A stretch of DNA of 64,000 nt from Uloborus plumipes (lineage: Eukaryota; Arthropoda; Arachnida; Araneae; Uloboridae), in NCBI GenBank assembly GCA_038373865.1, contig JAXGGA010001099.1:62001-126000 (forward strand), given 5' to 3'. The notes below the pieces were generated by a model, which was not told where the DNA came from, did not search any database, and saw nothing but the letters and a program-made list of their open reading frames with translations. Each line of letters starts with the position of its first letter. Within the stretch, counting starts at the first letter, position 1. Positions 36,754 through 48,714 of the stretch are shown here, piece after piece. A program made the position numbers and the translations under genes.

Positions 36754-37601
36754 CAGGGCCGGATTAAAGATTTGGAGGCCCATAGGCATTTGAAATGAGG
36801 GGGCCCCTTCACCATATGGATTTGATAAATGAGCTTTTGAATAACGGATATATATAGCTAAAATATATTTTAATCTTTTGAAATTGTTATTATGTAATAC
36901 ATAATCATAATGATTAATTATATGACAGGTATAAATAGTGTTAATGATTAGCAAGGCTTAGTTTGCATTAGGGAGTAAAAGCTCCTGCACATACGAAATT
37001 TAATATTTTAGGCGATATTCATGCTATTCACGCGATAAAAACAGCTGTGGGTACTTTTGGGATCTTGCACCTCTTTTAGTAGAAGTTATGCCCTGGTGAT
37101 GAAAAAGAAGTTGGATAGAAGTATGAACGTTTACTTAATTTCTATTCGCATATTGCATCAAATAATGTTCTTAACGTTTAACCCTTTATGTCTTTTATTA
37201 AGTTAACAATGAATTTTTAGAATTATTTTTGGTTTTTTGAGTTGCCAATACATTAAAAAGCATTTTTACCTAGCATAAAAATTTTGAAATTTCTGGGGGT
37301 CTAAGGCCCCAGACGGGTCTTCTAAGTCCCGTTGGGGCATAAAGGGTTAAAGACTTACTGCTGCCGATAGATACAAATGTGCCGAAAACGTCACAATGTT
37401 CCATTGTGGAATAACTCATTTAGCTACTGAGGCAAAATGATTCTGAAGGTATGTGCGGAATTCGGCACACCTGACGTTAAAGGGTTAACTCAGTGCCATC
37501 TAAAGTTAAAAAAGGATATCTTCGGGATTTCTCGGGGCCCCTTTAAAACCCCGGGGCCCATATACAACTGCCTACGTTGCCTATTCAGTAATTCGGCTCT
37601 G
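36754..37601. mobile_element. hAT MITE inside the mariner relic
   Basis: The left end CAGGGCCGGATTAA and the right end (inverted: CAGAGCCGAATTAC) are flanked by 8-bp repeats GGTGTACA (36,746-36,753) and GGTATACA (37,602-37,609), differing at one position. The insert interrupts the left TIR region of the mariner relic. Confidence 0.8.
37182..37484. mobile_element. piggyBac-type MITE inside the hAT MITE
   Basis: The ends CCCTTTATGTC and GACGTTAAAGGG are inverted and flanked by exact TTAA (37,178-37,181 and 37,485-37,488). 303 bp, non-coding. It is the innermost and therefore youngest of the three nested elements. Confidence 0.8.
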
Positions 37602-38707
37602 GGTATACATAGTAAAAGATGGGATTTTGATTTCTGAAATAAAAAAATAGTTCCAAAAATCGCCGCTAGGGGTAATTTTGGCTCTGCAGAAGCATATTAA
37701 TGTGAATATTTAGGATAAAATTTGAAACAATGCTTCATACATCAATTTTGTCAAGAAAAAACAGTTATTTAAGAATGAGGTTCAACATTATATAAATAGA
37801 ATTTCGTTAAAAAGAAAAAAAAAAGCAATGTTGCCCGATTTCAATCCTTATGACTTTTGGTTGTGAGGATGGCAGATGAAAAGTGTTGTGTATCAAAGAT
37901 ATATTTCCGATTCGTAATTTAAAGGATAGCATAACGTTAAAAATGAAAGAAATCAATTCTGATACGTTAAGCCCCGCCGTGAAAAATTCAGATCATTAGA
38001 ACTTTACAATGGTGGTCATATTGAGCCTAATTTGTGAAGAAAAATCAGTTTTTGCAAGTGAAATTAATGCATATTCTGTCAGTTGGTATTTAATCCTTCA
38101 ATACACACATTGAAGAAAATTCCCCTGGTAACAGTTTTCAGAACTATTTTTTTTTTTTTTAAATTTCAGAAATCGAAATCCCATGGTCTATTATATGCGC
38201 CCATGGAATTAGGAAATCTTTGTCCAGTACTTCGCGCTACAGGGCTCTAAACACCTCACGTTATTTTATAACCACCCTGTACATAAAATTTTACCTTAAG
38301 TCTAAGGAACTGAAGTGGAACATAAAATGGATTTCAAACTCTGAGACGTAAGGTCCCTCCAAATAGCGGAGGAGATTGTCTAATATTCTATAAACATTCA
38401 TGCATTAGTTAATTTCATATATAGATGACAATCATGATGAATTAAATGTATTTTATTCAAGTAGAGTAACTCACACACTTGAGCTTTAAAGTGGTTAATT
38501 ATTTTTTTACAATTTCAAAATGAAGTTACAATTTCAGACAATTGAATTTGTTTTTGTTTTATTTTAAGACTGAAGTAATTTTTGTTTAAAGAACAAGGTA
38601 ATGTCTGTCCAAAAATCACCGCTAAAAACTGTCCATCAAACCAAAGTCTCGTTCTAAATGTGTGAATTCAAATATAGTTAAGGTCAGGTGGAGTAAAATA
38701 GGTCAGA

Positions 38708-38742
38708 TCAAAAAAATAAATAAATAAATAAATAAATAAATA
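38708..38742 (+). repeat. (AAAT)n microsatellite
   Basis: Uninterrupted AAAT units of about 35 bp. Confidence 0.9.
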
Positions 38743-39134
38743 CGTGCAAATAAGATTTTCTTTCTGCGTTGCCATTTTTATGTATTATTGACACCAGGTA
38801 TCATATTGTATGCAAAATATGTCGCAACTTCTGTTTTAAAGTAGCAAATATTTAAGCGATTTTGTGTTTTCTTAATACGAGCTTGACTGTGTTTATCATA
38901 AAAGCTTCCGATGAAAGAAAAATTTAATAGAAATCGAAACTAGTTCTTTTAACTTTCTGTATAGCACATTTTCAAAAATAATTACCCAAAATTATTTTTT
39001 GGGTTAGAAAAACGCGTGGGGTGTAATCAGTCATATTTTGCTTTAGGTTAGGCGGAACATGTACTATGTAGATTACATTTTCAGCTTTCTAAACCATTTT
39101 TTGTTTTCATGTATGTGTGCACTAATTAAAAACA

Positions 39135-39882
39135 AGTAGTGGAATGTGGGGCAAAGTGAAATATTTAAGATAAGTCACCTATTTCAAAATGAACAAATGG
39201 GAAATTTGTTCTCAAAATTAGTGTATAGAAAGAAGGAATAAAATATTTGTTATACAACCATCGTTAAAATCTTATTTTTCATTTTTGAGTTATTTTGCAC
39301 CTTCAAAAAAAAGGTGAAAATTTTTCCCTCAAAAAACCATGGGGCAAAGTGAAAAATACAATATTTTTGTAATGAAACATTTTCTATTAAACGAGTTGGA
39401 GTAATTTTCATCAAATGAAAGCGTAAATAAAAGAATAAATGAATTATTAAGGAAAATATGAACCAATAAATAAATAAACAAATAAATGAACTAATATATG
39501 AGAGAAATAAATGAATGAATAAAAGAGAGGATGAATAATAAAATAAGTGCATGAATGAATAAAGTAGTGAATTAATAAGTAAAAGAAAGTGAATTAAGTA
39601 AATGAATACATAAGTGAACGAAATGAACTATTTCACTTTGCCCCATACACTTTATACCGCGTGCACTTGAGAAATTACATTGAACATTGAGAATCAAAAC
39701 ATGTCTAATATGAACTAAATAAGGACTACACTGGACATCAGTAGATCTCAATTAATAGTTAAAATGATAATTACAAAAAATGTATCATTTTAGAATAGCA
39801 AGAAATATTTTTGAAAAACCACGAATATTACAATAAAGTATTAAATTTTTGAAAATTACTTGTATTTTTTGCTGATCTTTGG

Positions 39883-39935
<53 letters not shown>

Positions 39936-40060
39936 ACAGGAATTGACTATATGTCTACGAACATAGTTAAAATATTGCTAGATAGGTGGCGCTGCAAAGT
40001 GCGAAAATATTTTAAAATTTTACTTCCCTGCTATTTCACTTTGCCCCACATTCCCCTACT
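39135..40060. mobile_element. TIR element ending GTGGGGCAAAGTGAAA
   Basis: AGTAGTGGAATGTGGGGCAA at the left is matched, one mismatch, by the inverted right end TTGCCCCACATTCCCCTACT. The interior holds an ATAAATGAATGAATAAA-type array and a poly-T run of about 50 (39,884-39,934). Related elements occur at 61,229-62,123 and as a fragment at 12,600. No target duplication was recognised and no transposase found. Confidence 0.75.
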
Positions 40061-41227
40061 TTTCTACTTTGTCATTCTTTTGATATATAAATATATAAAC
40101 TTATAATTCAAAATAATCAAATTAAATCAAAAGCCACAATTATTTAGACTACAGCTTTTGTTCCAGGAACTTCTTTTAGGAAATGTCGTTGGGGAGGTAA
40201 GCAAATGTGGCTTGTTTTCTCCTTTGGGCAGCCAAATCATGGAAAACCATTCTACAGAGCTGATTTCGTATAATGCTGTTGGAGAGTGGCATTAACATCA
40301 AGAACTCAACAGCAAGTGAGGCTGTTTCTTCGATATTGAAACAAGGCGAGTCGAGTAAATATTATAATTTTGCACATATAAAAGCTGAAGCACAGTATCT
40401 CCTACACCAAAAACTAAAAATAATCAAGAAGTTTTACAAAATGCCATAAGAGAAAAATATACATACGTAGAAAGAAACTGGTGAAATTTAAACCAGCTCG
40501 ACAATTTTAAAAAGATTGCATACAGAAAAAGTCTAGGGTAGGATATAATAAATCAATTAAAACTGAATTTGAAGAAAGACACACAGACACAAAATGAAAT
40601 AAATAAATAAATAAACTTTTTCTTTGGAAGAAATTTGTAACTGATTCAAAGTGCTTTGATAAGCCAACCTTTAAAAGTTGGAAATGGGAACCAAGTTTTG
40701 GGAGAAAACGTCAAAAAATCTCTCTTGTTCCATTCTTCTTTCCCACAATGTCGAAAAATGTACAACGAAGTTGAAAAATACAGGAAAGTTATTTGCTTTC
40801 GAAGAGAGATCATGTTTTGAAGTTTGACGCGTCTCAAGCAGTCCAAGTCATTCCTGACCCTGAGATGAATCAAAAAGATAATAATACTTTCTAGAAATTT
40901 TTTTATACACTAATTGTTTCTTCATTAATGAATAAAAGTACAAAATTACTACTCAATGCATCATGAAATTAATGCCTTTAAAGCATGACTTATTTTCCCC
41001 CACTAGTGACCTATTTTACTCCATGCTATGGAGCAAAATAAGTCATTGACAATACATTTTATAATTTATTTATCAATATCAATATTTAGTTTTTCAGACA
41101 CATTTCACTTTAATTGTCATATGAATATTCATTACTGTATGTTGACCATTTTATTTACCGGTTGAATCAATATATTTTTTGTTACCAAAGCATGTTTGCA
41201 AAGTTGCTCTTTCTTGACTTATTTTAA

Positions 41228-43023
41228 CCCATTAATGCCTAGCGTCCCTTTTTAGGGACGGTCCAAAAAGTGAGTCTGAATTTTCCAAAAATGAACATTT
41301 CAACCAAATAATTGTGTTCAATTATTGCTTTGGTATTGCTTCAATTCTGTATTAACAGATTTCAGCACATAACCGCTGTAAAGTGTGATCTGTAGCCATT
41401 TGATTATGATCTTTATCAAAAATTACATCGTTTACAATCTCAAGAACAAAAAGCTAAGTTTTTAAAGTTATTAACAAGTAAATATATCTGTGTTTGATAT
41501 ATGTGCTACTTTGATAGATGTTTTAGTTTACCTTTTTTTGCAATTTTGTAAATTTTAAATTTTTTTAGGATTTTATAGCAATTTAAGAACGTCCCTAAAA
41601 AGGGACGCTAGGCACCATTGGCTGCATTGTTTAACCTTTGCTGGTTTCTTGCTTAGAATCTATAATTTATATCAAAAGAAGTTAGTAAATGTTTTTAGAC
41701 TGAAAAACAGATAATAATTGTCATTTTTAAAATTTATTTTATTTAAAAAATCTAATTAAATTAAATTAATTAATATATAAACTTAATTATACAACGTTCT
41801 TAAATATTTTCTCTCTTTTTCTTTTAATTACAAAAAATACTCAAGGTAAATTTTGAAAGAAAGCTATTTCAAAAATGTAGTTCTTTAAAACACTAATTAT
41901 TAGTTGTATTTAATTACTTTCCATTATGTATTTAGGTGTCTATTATTGTTTAGTCTGACTGTTGGGGGAAGAAGCTCTAAGCTGTTTCAAAAGCTTAGCA
42001 TTTCACCTTGATGAAGAATTCATGGATTGCAATGTGTCTGTTGTTTGGAAAAAAAAAAGGGGGGGGGGGTTGCAGATTTAATTTCAGAATTCCCTAAGAA
42101 TGCCAATTTTAATCTCTACTGTGACAATTTATTTACTTCTCTTGCGTTCCTACGTGATTATTTATCGCAGAAAGGTTTTGTGCAAGAATTGGATTAAAAA
42201 ATGCTCATGAACTAAAGTTACGTTGTTCAAAAAAGAAAAGAGATGAAGTTTTGAATAACTGTCGATGACAGGTAAAATAATATTACGTTGGTTCGGTGGA
42301 ATAATAGCAATGTCATAACTATTGCATTGAATCTTCATGGAGTTCATCCTATTGTAAAGGTTAAGCGATTGTCCATCAGCGAAAAGAAAGTAATTGAAAT
42401 TGATGAACCAAATATATATGGTTGCTCAGTACAATCGTTGCATAGGGAAAAAGATCCCATGCATCAAATATCGGGAAATACCGGTTTTTGATTCACTTTA
42501 AAAAATGGTGGTAGCCGCTCTTCATTTTTATTTTAGAAGCTGCTGTACAGAATGCATTGAGCTCAAGAGTACCGGATTGAGTTAGGTATTATGGGGCTAG
42601 TTGTTATATTGCTTTAAATAAGACTCAGATAAGATGTGCCCATTGAAGTAAAAGAGCTTATCGGAATGCAGCAAATGCAATACGTAGGTTTGCAGAACAA
42701 ATGCTTTGCTGACTTTCATACTCAACAACACCAATATTTCCTTGTTCTCTGAATCTACTTCCCAGTTTATGTTAATTGCTGATTTTATTTCTTCTTATAA
42801 ATTGTCATTTTCAATATTACATCGTAGGCAGAAAAAAAATTTTAGTAAAAAAGTATGTACCCTCTGGTGCCTAGCGTCCCTTTTTAGGGACGATTTTTCT
42901 TTCTTAAATAAAAAATTTAATTTTTACACGATAATTTTTTAACTATTTTTCCTGTCCATTATACACTATTTGTAACCAGTATACAAAGTATCGTTGAAAA
43001 AAAAAATGTCAGGCATTAATGGG
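41228..43023. mobile_element. piggyBac element, degenerate
   Basis: The ends CCCATTAATGCC and GGCATTAATGGG are exact inverted repeats flanked by TTAA (41,224-41,227 and 43,024-43,027). A second inverted motif, GCGTCCCTTTTTAGGGACG, lies just inside the left end, recurs in near-identical form near 41,590 and again near 42,870 inside the right end. The interior carries transposase remnants. Confidence 0.9.
42110..42580 (+). pseudogene. piggyBac transposase remnant
   Basis: Translated pieces recognisable as piggyBac-family transposase: DNLFTSLAFLRDYL (compare the conserved DNFFTS motif), then after several stops VRWNNSNVITIALNLHGVHP and VKVKRLSISEKKVIEIDEPN, which correspond to the region of catalytic-domain sequence with W-x-D-N/K and the P-x-x-x-VKR(W/Y)S-x-KEKK-x-(I/V) pattern. 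The frame is then lost; the following CTQNALSSRV may be another remnant. Stops and shifts show it is dead. Confidence 0.8.
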
Positions 43024-43045
43024 TTAACCCACCTGACCCTACTTC

Positions 43046-43839
43046 ACGTGAGGCGATATTTTGTTCGTATTTAACCTGTTTATTAGCAATTTGAATTTCT
43101 GATATACTTGAACTATCGAACTTTATAAGAATTATCTCCACTGTGCTCGAAATATTGCATAAGATTTGAATAAAATTGAACATTTCATAAATCTTGAGAA
43201 ATCGTTATTTATTGCATTTCAAGGGGATGAAAATTTATAAAATTTATTTCATCAAAGGAAATTTAACATATGAGTAGTTTTTCAACCAATCGAAGACGCA
43301 TTTAAGTTAGACATAAAAATGCGTATATATTAGAAATTTTGATGAACTTCTGAAGAATTAAGTGTTTTTCAATTTAGTTTTCTATGTATCTTAATCTATC
43401 TCAATTTAGTTACGTAAGGTATGTCTCCCTGAAAATTCTGATTGCATCTTTGGATTACTGTTTTCTGAGACCTATTTCTTGTTAAAAGTCTGAACCAAAC
43501 AAAAGGTATCCTATTTGAGCTGAGCACGGAACTGTTTCCTCATTTCTAGAATAACTTGTTAAATGTAGCGTTTATTTCTGTTTTAGAATTAAAGGACTAA
43601 AATATGAGCAATATTCTTAGAACTCGCTCGAAAACGCAATAAAATTTTGATTTATAATAAATGCATGAGCAGTACTTAGTTTTAATTGAATTTAGCCTTT
43701 TAATGGTATTTTTTGTAAAGCTTTTGCGATTTTGTCATTAGCTGTTTGCAATTAAAGTGTAATCAATATTACTCTATGGACTATGCGAGTTCTAAAGAAA
43801 TGGGGAAAAGAGCTAAGATTGCAATCGCTTTTTTCAGGA
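43046..43839. other. 3' flank of the PRRT3/4-like gene
   Basis: AT-rich with no other gene. On the minus strand it begins with the likely 3' UTR; a candidate AATAAA (TTTATT on the plus strand) lies at 43,571-43,576, 264 bases past the stop. Confidence 0.45.
43571..43576 (-). terminator. Candidate poly(A) signal of the PRRT3/4-like gene
   Basis: AATAAA on the minus strand, the first good match behind the stop codon. AT-rich sequence makes chance matches common. Confidence 0.35.
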
Positions 43840-45100
43840 CTACAGTTGTTCTATAATCCCGCTATCTCTAAAGGAGGGTGAACCACTAGGTGTCCAAGTA
43901 GTTGTCTCTTCTGGCAAGAGTTTTTGATCGTCTGAAGAAACCGACAACTTTTTTCGGCTGACGGGTTTGAAGGAAGTGTTTTTGGAACAGGCTGCAGATT
44001 CGAGAGGTTCGTAACCATAAATTGAATTATTTAGAGAAAATGTTGAATTGCGTAATTTGTCAAGTATACCAGATGAATTTTTCTTTTCTTGAGTCATATA
44101 TGAATTAATTGAGCGGAGTTCATCAAGGGAGTGACTGTTAAACGTAAAAGTTGAAGACAATTTCTCACTAGTTCTTTCTGGTAATTTAGAAGCAGTTTTA
44201 GAGTCTGGGAAGATGTCAGATGGTGAAACGGCGCAGGAAGTATTGTTTGGATTGGTGGTGTTAGTATTCGAAATGTTAATATCTACAAAAACCGCGGAGT
44301 CGGGTGTTATATCCTCAGTAGCACATGCACCATTTATCTGCTCATTCATATCACTAATATTGGCTGCCACTTGAAGATTCAGATTCAAAGAAAACCTCGC
44401 TGATGAGGATCGCGTTACAACAGGCGAAACACTTTTCAGCATAACTTCATGTCCTTCTACACTTGAAGTTTTGTCGTCTTCCGTTTCGCTTCGATAAGCA
44501 GAACACATATTTAAAGACCCTGGAGTTGTACATGTTGGTGAGATTGGCATGTCTGTTGAAGAGTTACTGTTCAAAAAGAATGTCACATCGAAACTGTTTG
44601 CCGCACTTTCTGAGCTACAAGTGCTGCCATATTTCTTGGTGGGTAGGTCTGCAGCACTGGTTGATAGCCCGGTTCTTAAATTAATTACATTGCTCATTTG
44701 ATCTGAAGAAATGTCTGCACTGTAATCAGTTGTTTCAATGGACACACGGCTCAATTTTCGAAACCTTCCTTTGTAGCCTCTTTGAAAAAACGGGGAAAGT
44801 GCGTTTTGAACTATGTCACCTTTTAGAAGGGAATGGAAACTTGAGCCTGCATTAGCTTTAGTTGAATCAGCGTCGTCTAAACTAGTATCAATTTCATTAG
44901 TTTTATCATCATCGTCGCTCATTTCCATAGGCTGTACTGGATCGTCCGCTTCACGGAATCTTATAAAGCCTCCATCTTTGTATAACATAGATGTCGGCCG
45001 TAGACTATTATTTCGTCTGTCGGATGACAAAGTGAGTCTGTTGCTCGGAGTTTCATCAGCATCTTCAAGACCATCGCTTCTGGACCACATTCCTTTAGAT
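43840..45100 (-). CDS. PRRT3/4-like gene, last coding exon (cytoplasmic tail)
   Basis: The minus-strand exon begins after the acceptor TTTTTTTAATATTAG at 45,101 and ends at TAG (43,840-43,842). Its frame enters with one nucleotide, exactly completing the AG left by the exon at 50,046, and reads SKG-MWSRSDGL onwards for 419 residues. The segment has no membrane span and is rich in serine, threonine, asparagine and acidic residues, with an acidic cluster (EMSDDDDKTNEIDTSLDD) near its start. It looks intrinsically disordered and phosphorylatable, as expected for the intracellular tail after the membrane domain. The internal ATG at 45,088-45,090 is not a credible start, since the splice-joined frame is open and in phase. 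Confidence 0.85.
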
Positions 45101-45752
45101 CTAATATTAAAAAAAGTGAATTAGTGGGAATTCAAAAGAAAGGCAATGGTGTAAAAAGTTTTTATCTTGAGAGTTAATCGCATAATACATGATAAGAAAA
45201 TTGACTAAACTATCGTTAGTTGAATCTCGACGCGGTAATAAAACAATGCAAAATACACTGGTCCAGAATTTTCAAACATTTTCCCTACAATAGATTATTA
45301 TTCCTCCCCAATAATTTTAAGTATTCCCCACTCCCCAAAAATTTTACATATTCCTCCCTAAAGTTTGTTGTAGTGAGTTTTTGATTTTTATGTTTTTTGG
45401 GAGCTAGTGCAAGCTGGCCAAACGGCAAATCTGTCTGAAGTACTATTGTATCAGGGTTCAGGACTTAAACTTGTTCTCAGTTTGCAATTTGTAACTTTCA
45501 TTGCATTGCAAAGTATTGAGCGGAATGTCTTTATTAAAGTGCGATTATCCTCAGGTTTTTCCTTATTTTTTACTCTAGCTGTATAAATACATTATGTATA
45601 TACATTTGTGCAATTTTTAATTTCAGAAACCATAACTTACATTACATAGCACTTAAATCAGTCTTAACTACATACTTAGTTAAAATTAACCTAAATCAGC
45701 ATGCCCCAAAACTCAAAGGTCATGATCCTCTGGTTAGTCTTGTATCGGTTAT

Positions 45753-47364
45753 GAGCCAATATTTAGAAAAGTGCCAATTTGGAGTTTTCTGAAAAAAAAA
45801 TTTTTTTGAAGAAAAAAACTAATATTGGATTTTAAGTCTAAATTGGGTCTAAATACAAGAAAATAAAAGGGGGGAGGTCAAGGAAGTTATTTACCCCCTC
45901 CTTAGATTACTCACTTTTAAGCCGTTACAGATCTGATGAATGTTCAGATCTGATGTTAATATGAGCAACATATTTGAGTTTATGCTTTCAGTCTTCGTTA
46001 ACATCTCTAAATAAGATATCATTTCCTTGCATTTTCAACATAGAATTAAGATAATTATATTAATATATATATATTAGGCTAAAAAATCAAATTTCATTAT
46101 AAAAAAGCATTTCTTGGAAATAATAATGAGCGATAAGGTTTTTAGATAAAATAAATTATGAGATTATCAAATCCAAGCTAATAAAACATTTATTTTGTTT
46201 TGAAATAACACACAACTTCAACTTTTTCAACACACAACTCTGCTGCTTGCTTTTCTTCAATTAGTTGCAGGACATTTAATTTCTTGATCAGAAATTCAAA
46301 TTTAGCATGCTAGTTATTATCTAGTTTTTTAGCGAAGTTATGAGAAATTGAAGCACCAAAAATAAATAAATAAATAAATAAATAAAATAATAATAATTAA
46401 TTAACTTAATTTCTGCAGTGTCAATTATTTTATTTTACTAACTTCTATTGTTAGGTCATACAAACCACAAATGAAGCAAATGTACTAAAACTCATTGCTT
46501 TTCATTTTTTAAGAACAAAAATATTCAATATATATGGTTAAAACCTATGATTTTTGCTTTTTATAATTCTGAAAAGTGTGAGTTAGTTCTGTAACATATT
46601 CGCTGTTTTTCAATGTTACCAATCTGACTGTTACCGATCTGACAAACTGACAAAGTTTTTGTTTTATTTCCGAGTCGATCGCGCTAAACCAAAATCAAAC
46701 ACTTGGTTTTTTCACTTGTAATAAAGGACTATACTTATATATAAAATAATTTTTAAAATAATAAAAACTTCGCATTTTAAAGCGTGTTACCGATCTGATG
46801 ACTCAAATGACACACATTTTATAAAATCACTTTAAAAAATCTTACCTACAATTTTAGATGCAGGAATGCAAATTTTTAATTGCGATTCGATAAAACATCC
46901 CACCAGGTACTCAGTATCACGTGGTATAGGTGCAGGAAATGATTTTGGGAGCCTAAACTTAGATCGGAAGTTATTGTTACCACTCTGACGGCGGAACTTG
47001 GGACACGCTTATTTCGCATCGGCTAGAAAATCAGAAATCGATTAAAACAAAAATGAAGTAAAATATTAACAAAGGGGTAAAAATAGAATCGTTTTTTGTG
47101 CAAGTGCCTTTTTTTGGGAAGTTAGAAAGTGCGCATGACCTGTTTGCATGCTAAGCTTTGCTACTGGGGACACGTTACCGATCGGATTTTTGATGTATAA
47201 AAACAATATTTTCTGAAGAAAAAATTTTTTTTCTGATGTTATTAGATGAAATGAAAGCAGAACCTTATCTTCTTTTTGGGGAATATTATTTTTTTAACTA
47301 GTTATTGAAATACAAGTGAAAATTCACTTGGGACTCAAATTGGCACTTTTCTAAATATTAGCTC
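45753..47364. mobile_element. Unclassified 1.6-kb TIR element, copy 1
   Basis: The left end GAGCCAATATTTAGAAAAGT and the right end (inverted GAGCTAATATTTAGAAAAGT) give a TIR of about 28 bp, flanked by TTAT on both sides (45,749-45,752 and 47,365-47,368). The interior has no long ORF but carries seven same-orientation copies of a GTTACCGATCTGA-like motif. A near-identical copy lies at 58,970-60,582. A 4-bp duplication would fit CMC/Chapaev-, Sola- or Ginger-like families, but the ends match none that I know. Confidence 0.8.
46356..46386 (+). repeat. (AAAT)n microsatellite
   Basis: A run of AAAT units inside copy 1 of the 1.6-kb element; shorter in copy 2 near 59,584. Confidence 0.85.
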
Positions 47365-48234
47365 TTATTTTAACTCGCAACCCTTTAACAATGTATTTAT
47401 GTCTTGCTTTGTTCCCTATTTTTTTTTTTTTTTCAACTAAACGTGTGAAACGGTGCATCTGATTTTACATAGAAGATTTCGGCATGTGTATAAAAAGACA
47501 GCAATTTGGAAACACTCAAATAATTAAAAAAATATATTGCACTTTTTCGTTTGGAAAAAAAATAAAACAAAACGAAAGAAGGAAAGAAAGATAATTGAGC
47601 AAAACATATCCAACCAAAGTGTTTTTTCTTTTTTTTGCCTTAAGAAATGCGCAAAAATGAAGAATTTGTGAAAAGTTCGATGTGTTAATGGAGAAGTGAG
47701 CTACAATAAATTAAATCCCAGTCGAAAAGGTAGATTACGATGTTTAAAGAATTGAAAAAAAAAAATCTCTCTCTTAAGTAATTTATTTTTATTTAATTTT
47801 TAAAGCCAGTTTCTAGTTAATTTTTATCGTTTGAAAACTCTCTCGTAAATTCATATTGACAAAAATCGTTCCGACTGTTGCAAGCTGGACTGTCAGAAGA
47901 TATATTAATATTCAGGGCTTGAACTGTTTTTCTAAACCGACCACGTGTTCTAAGTACTAACATGTGGTTCATACTGACACATATGACAGTGTATCGAATT
48001 TATGCTCTATTTATTTGATGCAGAACCATCGGATATAAACGACTATGTCTGTTTTTGTACAGGTTAACAACACATTGCAACCAAAAACGATGGAAAAAAT
48101 ATTTAAGAACTTGAAAATAATTTAGGGTTTAAAATTCTAGGCATTGATGAACTTCCTTCTGAGTCACGTTATTTGTGAAGTGAGGTGGATTACTGACATT
48201 GGAGGATTTTGATGGTAGCATCAAAATTGTTGTA

Positions 48235-48270
48235 TCATGATGTGTGATGTAAAAACATCACGCATCATGA
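48235..48270. repeat. Short perfect-type hairpin in intron
   Basis: TCATGATGTGTGATG pairs with CATCACGCATCATGA (one G-T position) across a 6-nt loop. Too short for a usual microRNA precursor. Confidence 0.7.
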
Positions 48271-48422
48271 AAGTGGTAGAAATCAACTTAGACTACTGTG
48301 TGAACTTGATATTAATCGTAGTGAATCTCAAGTGGAGGCTCTTTAAGCTATTATAAAAGGATAAAATGCTGACTGATAAGATAGTTAGTGAACTTAAGAA
48401 TAGATTGGGGAAGACTGACATA

Positions 48423-48714
48423 GGCAGGAATTCAAGTGAAACAGGCGATCGCAAATTACAATCGCTACTGGATATGAATTACATTAGAACGTTTCTTGAT
48501 AAAAACATCGTGACGTCAGCGTGACGTTTGCCTATGAAAAACGAGCTAGATAAAACGTCACAGCCTACTTGGCGAATAAGAGGAGATTGCTGACTGCTTG
48601 TGAGCTCTTATTGGCTCCACCCGTAGTGACGTCAGTTCCAAGTTAAGTTGCATTAGCATTTATTTTGCGATCGCATCGAAGCGATTGCAATGGTATTTCA
48701 CTTGAATTCCTGCC
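48423..48714. mobile_element. TA-flanked MITE in intron
   Basis: GGCAGGAATTCAAGTGAAA at the left is exactly inverted at the right, flanked by TA (48,421-48,422 and 48,715-48,716). 292 bp. It carries two TGACGTCA palindromes (48,511-48,518 and 48,627-48,634) and GCGATCGC words near both ends. Likely a Tc1/mariner-derived MITE. Confidence 0.85.

Larger units (their letters stand above)
36665..38279. mobile_element. Mariner relic, outer element of a three-level nest
   Basis: CAGGGTGGTTATAAAATAAC at the left is inverted at the right end, with similarity continuing through ACGTGAGGTGTT and GCGAAGTACTGGAC for about 60 bp. TA flanks both ends (36,663-36,664 and 38,280-38,281). The interior near 37,835-37,900 reads DFNPYDFWL in one frame, the degenerate third catalytic region of a mariner transposase. 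Without its insertions it is only about 760 bp, so it has also lost internal sequence. Confidence 0.85.
38681..43045. mobile_element. Older composite element enclosing two other elements
   Basis: GGTCAGGTGGAGTAAAATAGGTCA at about 38,683 (split: GGTCAGGTGGAG, TAAAATAGGTCA) is inverted at the right as TGACTTATTTTAA, interrupted by the piggyBac element, then CCCACCTGACCCTACTTC. Joining the sequence across the piggyBac TTAA restores the inverted terminus. Inside lie the element at 39,135-40,060 and frameless AT-rich DNA. Class unknown; no target duplication identified. Confidence 0.5.

Noticed and set aside
39879..40106. ORF starting with a long phenylalanine run
   Set aside because: It is the translation of a poly-T tract inside a transposon.
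44463..45124. Plus-strand ORFs of 73 and 103 codons
   Set aside because: Antisense shadows of the PRRT3/4-like last exon.
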